NCBI RefSeq assembly: GCF_019396345.1
Contig: NZ_JAHKRM010000004.1
Span: 1 to 64,000, forward strand
Source of the DNA: Nonomuraea guangzhouensis
GTDB taxonomy: Bacteria > Actinomycetota > Actinomycetes > Streptosporangiales > Streptosporangiaceae
Length of the DNA: 64,000 nt
Reading direction: 5' to 3'
Notes under the pieces: generated by a model
Seen by the model: only the letters and a program-made list of their open reading frames with translations
Databases searched by the model: none
Told to the model about the DNA's origin: nothing
Position numbers and translations under genes: made by a program
In this document: piece after piece, positions 59,563 to 64,000 of the stretch
How the letters are laid out: every line of letters begins with the position of its first letter
Position numbering within the stretch: the stretch's first letter is position 1

Positions 59563-60543
59563 TCAGCGGGACATCGGCAGCAGGCGGGCGCCGGCGCGTT
59601 TGACGTGGCGGGCGATCAGGGCGGTCTCCACCTTCAGCACTCCGGACAGGGCGCCGATCCGGGTGGCGAGGTAGTCGTACAGGGCACCGGGGTCGGCGCA
59701 CACCGTGAAGGCGATCATGTTGGGATCGCCGGTGGTGGCCGCGGCGAAGGCGATCTCGGGGTGGCCGGCCAGCGCCTGGGCCACCCCGGTCAGCGCGGAC
59801 GGGGCGACGGTCAGCCACAGCACGGCCTCGGTGGCGTACCCGAACAGCATGGGGTCGATCTCGACCTCGAAGTAGAGCACGTCGTTGCGGCGCAGTTCGT
59901 CCAGGCGGCGGCGGACGGTGGACTCGGACCATCCGGTCGCGGCGGCCAGGCTCGGGTAGCCGGCGCGCCCGTCCGCGGCCAGCACGGGCAGGAGCCGCTG
60001 GTCGGCCTCGGTCAGCTCCATGTGGCCGTTCAGAGCGGGTGGCCGAGGGCTGAGGGTCTCGATCTGCTGGGGGTTCAGGGCGCTGGTACGGCCTGGCCAG
60101 CCGTTCGTGCCGGCGACCGCGCGCAGCAGGCAGTGCGCGGTGACCGAGGTGATCCGGGCCGTACGTGGCAGCTTCGGCAACAGCACGTTGTCCTGATCGG
60201 ACCGGATGTGGGCGCGGATGATGCAGGTGACCTCGGTGGCGCCGGAGGTGAGCGTGACCCAGGAGGTGTCCTCGCGGCGGGCCAGCGCCGCCGCGACCGT
60301 GGTGACGGCATCGGGCGTGCACCGGATGCGTACGAACCAGTCGACATGCCCCAACGGCCGAACATGCGGCAGACCGACCACACGGAGCAGCCCCGCTGAC
60401 CGAAGCCGGCGATAACGGCGGGCGAGGGTTCGATCGGATGTGCCCAGCACGGCGGCGATCCGGCTGAACGGGGCGCGGCCGTCGATCTGCAGAGCGTGCA
60501 CCAGCTGCCGGTCGAGATCGTCAAGGGTGAGTGGATCCACCAC
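59563..60543 (-). CDS. Lrp/AsnC family regulator with duplicated HTH-ligand-binding units
   Basis: 326 residues, twice the usual length of about 150-160. The first HTH is at about 6-50 (LDDLDRQLVHALQIDGRAPF, then TSDRTLARRYRRLRSAG), followed by an AsnC-like domain. A second HTH is at about 175-220 (LTEADQRLLPVLAADGRAGY, SESTVRRRLDELRRN) with a second AsnC domain near residues 228-305 (ATTGDPNMIAFTVC). It is a tandem fusion. It is divergent from the DHA2 pump gene at 60676, its likely target; the effector may be an amino acid. The start is GTG 60543. Confidence 0.9.
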   Translation of the reverse strand: MVDPLTLDDLDRQLVHALQIDGRAPFSRIAAVLGTSDRTLARRYRRLRSAGLLRVVGLPHVRPLGHVDWFVRIRCTPDAVTTVAAALARREDTSWVTLTSGATEVTCIIRAHIRSDQDNVLLPKLPRTARITSVTAHCLLRAVAGTNGWPGRTSALNPQQIETLSPRPPALNGHMELTEADQRLLPVLAADGRAGYPSLAAATGWSESTVRRRLDELRRNDVLYFEVEIDPMLFGYATEAVLWLTVAPSALTGVAQALAGHPEIAFAAATTGDPNMIAFTVCADPGALYDYLATRIGALSGVLKVETALIARHVKRAGARLLPMSR

Positions 60544-60675
60544 GGAATGCTAGCCGCCTGTCAGAAAACGCCGCATACCGCGGATTCTGCGTCGATGGCG
60601 ATCGGCATCGGGAAGCCTCGTCCGCACAGCCCGCGAACCGTTCCGGGACTTGTCTTCCATCATTCGGAGCTATCG

Positions 60676-62184
60676 ATGCGGAAATGGTTTCCTCTCCTGA
60701 CCGTCTGTCTGGCCACGCTCATGTTGCTGGTCGACATCACCATCGTCAGCGTGGCCGTACCGGCCATGACGACCAGCTTGCACTCATCGCTTTCGGCCCT
60801 GCAGTGGACGGTCGATCTGTACGTTCTGGTGCTGGCGGCCCTGCTGATGGCGGCCGGGTCCGCCTCCGACCTCGTCGGCAGGCGCCGGGTCTACCTCGTC
60901 GGCCTGGTCGTCTTCGCCGGGGCGTCGCTCGCCTGCGGCCTGGCGCCCACCAGCGGTCTCCTCGTCGCCGCCCGCGGCGTTCAGGGGCTCGGCGCCGCCG
61001 CGATGCTCTCGACCAACATCGCGCTGCTCGCCGGAACCTACAGCGGCCGGGACAGAAGCGTGGCGTTCGGCATCTGGGGAGCGGTCAACGGCATCTCGGC
61101 CGCCGCCGGGCCGATCCTGGGCGGGCTGCTCACCCAGCACATCGGGTGGCGGTCCATCTTCCTGGTCAATCTGCCCATCGCGGCGCTCGCCTGGGTGATC
61201 GCCCGGCGTCATGTGGCCGAGTCGAAGAACCCGGCCGGCGGACGCGTCGACGTCCCCGGCACCATCACGTTCACCCTCGCCGCCACGCTGTTGATCTTCG
61301 GGCTGATCCGGGTCGGCGACGACGGCTGGACGGCCCCGGTCCCCGTCGCGCTCTTCGCGGCGACCGCCGCCGCGCTGGTGGCGTTCGTGCTCGTCGAGCG
61401 GCGCCGGCGCGATCCCATGCTGGACCTGGCGCTGGTCCGTACCCCGTCGTTCGCCGCTCTCATGCTGGGCGCGTTGATCCTCAGCGCGTCCGCGTTCGCC
61501 AATCTCGTCTTCGTGTCGATCTGGGCGCAGTCGGTGCTGCGCTTCGACCCGGTCGCGGCCGGGCTGGTGCTGACGCCTCTGGGCGCCATGGCGTTCGTGG
61601 TGTCCGGCTTCGCCGGGCGATTCATGAGCGGCGTCGCCCCTCAGTGGCCCATCGGGATCGGGTTGCTGCTCATCGGCGCCGGTGGGCTGTTGGACATGCT
61701 CGTGTCCGGCGATTCGGAGTGGACGGCGCTGCTGCCCGGACTGCTCGTGACCGGGGCCGGGGTCGGAATCTCCTCGCCGACACTGGCCGCCGCCGCGGCC
61801 GCTGCCGTCCCGCCCGGCAAGGCCGGCATGGCGGGCGCCGCGGTGAACACCCTGCGCCAGCTCGGCTTCGCGCTGGGCATCCCGATCATGACCACCGCGA
61901 TGGCCGGTGCGGTCCGGCCGGTGCTGGCCGACAGCGGTTACTTCCCCGATCTGGACTCGGCGACCGCCGCGGTCATCGGTGGCCAGGCGGACACCGTCCT
62001 GGCCGGCCTGACCGACGCGGCCGGCCGTACCGCGCGATCCGCCTTCGTCTCCGGCCTCGACCAGATCTTCCTGCTCAGCGGAGTCGGCGCGCTGATCACC
62101 GCGGCCGTTGTCCTGCTCCTGGTCCGCAGGGCCGCGCCGGATGACCACCGTACGACGATCACCGCCGATCCGGTCGCCCGCTGA
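60676..62184 (+). CDS. MFS drug-efflux transporter (DHA2, 14-TM type)
   Basis: 502 residues with about 14 hydrophobic segments. LVDITIVSVAVPAM in TM1 carries the membrane Asp of DHA2 pumps; SASDLVGRRRVYLVG is motif A; GPILGGLLTQHIGWRSIFLV is motif C. The ATG at 60676 with GGAG 6 bases upstream marks the true start, although the frame is open to 60496. It probably exports a drug or metabolite by proton antiport. The divergent Lrp-type gene is the likely regulator, although about 130 bases separate them. Confidence 0.92.
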   Translation: MRKWFPLLTVCLATLMLLVDITIVSVAVPAMTTSLHSSLSALQWTVDLYVLVLAALLMAAGSASDLVGRRRVYLVGLVVFAGASLACGLAPTSGLLVAARGVQGLGAAAMLSTNIALLAGTYSGRDRSVAFGIWGAVNGISAAAGPILGGLLTQHIGWRSIFLVNLPIAALAWVIARRHVAESKNPAGGRVDVPGTITFTLAATLLIFGLIRVGDDGWTAPVPVALFAATAAALVAFVLVERRRRDPMLDLALVRTPSFAALMLGALILSASAFANLVFVSIWAQSVLRFDPVAAGLVLTPLGAMAFVVSGFAGRFMSGVAPQWPIGIGLLLIGAGGLLDMLVSGDSEWTALLPGLLVTGAGVGISSPTLAAAAAAAVPPGKAGMAGAAVNTLRQLGFALGIPIMTTAMAGAVRPVLADSGYFPDLDSATAAVIGGQADTVLAGLTDAAGRTARSAFVSGLDQIFLLSGVGALITAAVVLLLVRRAAPDDHRTTITADPVAR

Positions 62185-62299
62185 GAGCGCCCGCGCACGT
62201 CGCCCAGCGATGGTGTGGTCCGAAACATGCCGGTGCCTGCAGCTTGGTCACTGCTTGGCTGGTTGCCCTACTCCACGCACTCCAGCCTGAACGGGAACC

Positions 62300-63475
62300 A
62301 TGTCCACGATCACATCCATCCGACCACGCTCACCACTCGTCGACTGGCTGGCGGTCACCTCGCTCACCCTGGGCATTTTCGCGATCGTCACCAGTGAGAT
62401 CCTGCCCATCGGCCTGTTGACCACCATCGGCGCCGACTTCGGCCTCTCCGACGGCATCGCCGGGCTGACCATGACCCTGCCCGGCATCGTCGCCGCGATA
62501 GCCGCGCCCGCCGTCACGCTGGCCACCGCCCGTCTGGACCGGCGGGTCATGCTGTGTGTTCTCATGGCGGTACTCGCCACAGCCGACGTGCTGGCGGCCG
62601 TGGCCGGCTCCTACTGGATCATGCTGATCTCCAGGGCGCTCGTCGGCCTCACCATCGGCGGCTTCTGGTCGATCGGGGCCGGGCTGGCCGCCCGCCTGGT
62701 GCCGCCGCCGTCAGTCGGCACCGCCACCGCCCTGATCTTCTCCGCCGTGCCGCTGGGCTCCGTACTCGGTGTGCCGGCCGGAACCTTCATCGGCCACCTC
62801 GCCGGCTGGCGAACCGCCTTCCTCACCCTGGCCGCGCTGGCGATCCTCGTCCTGATCGCCCTGCTGGCGCTGCTGCCACCGCTGCCCGCCCACCAGGTCA
62901 CCAGCCCCCGCGTCCTGCTCGACCTGCTGCGCGAACGAGGTACGAAGATCGCCTTGCTGGCCACGTTCCTCATCGTCCTTGCGCACTTCGGCACCTACAC
63001 CTACATCACGCCCTTCCTCCAGCACATCACCCACCTGTCCCCCACGGCCATCAGCGCGGCGCTCCTGGCGTACGGCGTCGCCGGAATCGCCGGCAACTTC
63101 CTGGCGGGCAAAGCCATCGCCATGAGCCTGCGCGGCGCTTTTGTGGCCACCGGCTGCTTGATCGCGCTCACCACCCTGATGCTGCCCGTGGTCGGCACCA
63201 CAGCCGTCGGCGCTGTCGTGCTGCTGGTGCTGTGGGGTCTGGCCTATGGGGGCGTGCCCCTCTGTTCCCAAGCGTGGTTCCTCAACTCCGCTCCCCAAGC
63301 GCCGGAAGGCGCCACGATCCTCTTCACCTCCTCGTTCCAGGCGACCTTCGCCCTCGGCGCGCTCGTCGGCGGCGGCGGCGTCGACGCCTTCACGGTCTCC
63401 ACCGTGATGATCTGCGGCGGGCTGACCGCTCTCCTCATGGCGGCATCCTTGTGGTCGCTCACCAAGCCCCGCTGA
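62300..63475 (+). CDS. MFS transporter (DHA1, sugar-efflux/AraJ-like)
   Basis: 391 residues with 12 hydrophobic segments. TSEILPIGLLTTIGADFGLS after TM1 and RALVGLTIGGFWSIGAGLAA are typical of the AraJ/PbuE/YdhP branch of DHA1 transporters. The ATG at 62300 has only a weak GGGAA upstream. It is 115 bases after the DHA2 pump on the same strand, so shared transcription is possible. The substrate may be a drug, sugar or nucleoside; the sequence does not decide. Confidence 0.9.
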   Translation: MSTITSIRPRSPLVDWLAVTSLTLGIFAIVTSEILPIGLLTTIGADFGLSDGIAGLTMTLPGIVAAIAAPAVTLATARLDRRVMLCVLMAVLATADVLAAVAGSYWIMLISRALVGLTIGGFWSIGAGLAARLVPPPSVGTATALIFSAVPLGSVLGVPAGTFIGHLAGWRTAFLTLAALAILVLIALLALLPPLPAHQVTSPRVLLDLLRERGTKIALLATFLIVLAHFGTYTYITPFLQHITHLSPTAISAALLAYGVAGIAGNFLAGKAIAMSLRGAFVATGCLIALTTLMLPVVGTTAVGAVVLLVLWGLAYGGVPLCSQAWFLNSAPQAPEGATILFTSSFQATFALGALVGGGGVDAFTVSTVMICGGLTALLMAASLWSLTKPR

Positions 63476-63557
63476 CAGACAGCTCGTCTTCTGATGACGG
63501 TGAAATAGATTCGGCCCAGCCGTCAACCTGGCCGGCCACCGGAGGCATCCACCAGGC

Positions 63558-64000
63558 GTGAACACCGACGAGGAGTACACCGCGTACGTCAGCGGACGCC
63601 TGCTCTGGTTACGCCGGATCGCGTACGCGCTGTGCTGGGACTGGCATCGGGCCGACGACCTGGTGCAGACGACGATCACGCGGCTGTACGTCAAGTGGCG
63701 CCACGCCCGCGAGGCCGCCGACCTGGACGCGTACGTACGGGTGATCCTGGTCCGGATCTTCCTGAAGGAGCAGCGGGCCGGCTGGTTCTCCCGTACCAGG
63801 CTGAGCGCGGCCCCGCCCGAGGCAGCGGCCCGCGCGGAGGACGCGGACCTCGCCATGGATCTGCACCGCGCGCTGGACCGGGTGTCACCGCGGCAGCGGG
63901 CCACCTTGGTGCTGCGCTTCCACTGCGATCTGAGCGTGGAGCAGACCGCCGCGGTGCTCGGCTGCTCCACCGGAACCGTCAAGACCCAGACCGCCCGCGG
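63558..64000 (+). CDS. RNA polymerase sigma factor, SigE-family ECF-like, N-terminal part (cut by window end)
   Basis: The plus strand is open from GTG 63558 to the end of the window (147 codons) with no stop. Region 2 is readable: YTAYVSGRLLWLRRIAYALC, then HRADDLVQTTITRLYVKW and LDAYVRVILVRIFL. Region 4 begins RALDRVSPRQRATLVLRFHC, LSVEQTAAVLGCSTGTVKTQ. This is the SigE-family (SigE-like 50) ECF sigma type of actinomycetes. GGAGG is at 63541-63545, somewhat far from the GTG. A long opposite-strand frame over this DNA is a shadow. No anti-sigma gene is visible before the edge. Confidence 0.88.
   Translation, partial: MNTDEEYTAYVSGRLLWLRRIAYALCWDWHRADDLVQTTITRLYVKWRHAREAADLDAYVRVILVRIFLKEQRAGWFSRTRLSAAPPEAAARAEDADLAMDLHRALDRVSPRQRATLVLRFHCDLSVEQTAAVLGCSTGTVKTQTAR

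Noticed and set aside
60784-62148. A long minus-strand frame over the DHA2 transporter
   Set aside because: It is the shadow of a clear MFS protein and has no ribosome site or domain.
62711-63982. A minus-strand frame spanning the end of the second MFS gene and the sigma factor
   Set aside because: The plus strand encodes recognisable sigma regions 2 and 4 and an intact MFS C-terminus in the same DNA.
1-64000. Insertion sequences, CRISPR arrays, tRNA and rRNA genes
   Set aside because: No transposase-like protein, regularly spaced repeats, tRNA cloverleaf or rRNA-like stretch was recognised on reading the window; tRNA detection by eye is limited.

Overview
The window is high-GC DNA (about 70%) with strong third-position GC, frequent GTG starts, Tat-type lipoproteins, many TetR, LacI and LuxR regulators, P450s and STAND NTPases. 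This is typical of a large-genome filamentous actinomycete. A Streptosporangiaceae-type host such as Nonomuraea is an inference, not something the sequence proves. I saw no rRNA, tRNA, CRISPR array, phage module or intact insertion sequence. Genes at both ends are cut by the window edge (a LuxR-type regulator at 2-550, a SigE-family sigma factor at 63558-64000).

Region 1 (1-12.95 kb) is accessory metabolism with local regulators. A drug-efflux MFS pump is flanked by two paralogous TetR regulators. A P450-ferredoxin pair follows, then an EF-hand protein with a cupin, a secreted serine protease, a second P450 with its own TetR and twin operator palindromes, a secreted protein with an internal duplication, a STAS protein, and a TetR/NmrA divergent pair.

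Region 2 (12.95-27.6 kb) is carbohydrate uptake. One block has an ABC importer (binding protein plus two permeases) divergent from a GH3 beta-glucosidase and an overlapping LacI gene. A second block is a tightly overlapped six-gene operon: binding protein, two permeases, GH36-like alpha-galactosidase, LacI and a secreted glycosidase. No importer ATPase is present, so a shared MsiK-type ATPase elsewhere is expected.

Region 3 (27.9-39.1 kb) has a secreted HNH nuclease and an SDR, followed by a concentration of STAND NTPases. A three-gene operon encodes nSTAND1-WD40, an unrecognised 216-residue protein and HTH-NACHT-membrane. It is transcribed away from an HTH-NB-ARC protein that lacks a TPR tail. 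This is the best candidate for an undescribed signalling or defence system. A kinase-fold protein and a small secreted crystallin-like protein end the region at a perfect 38-bp palindrome.

Region 4 (39.1-52.1 kb) holds a heterodimeric ABC exporter with its TetR, a NarL-type two-component system, a membrane protein, an internally deleted epoxide-hydrolase relic, a second 184-residue EF-hand protein, an alkylsulfatase-like metallo-hydrolase, and an operon of MFS, hydroxyacid-oxoacid transhydrogenase and methyltransferase.

Region 5 (52.1-64 kb) is metal-linked. It has a PepSY membrane protein, two divergent paralogous membrane proteins, a FecBCD-type importer, an unannotated 38-residue six-cysteine peptide, a broken heavy-metal-binding domain, and an Fe-type superoxide dismutase whose promoter carries a good match to the Streptomyces Nur (nickel) box. 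A double-domain Lrp regulator, two MFS transporters and the partial sigma factor finish the window.
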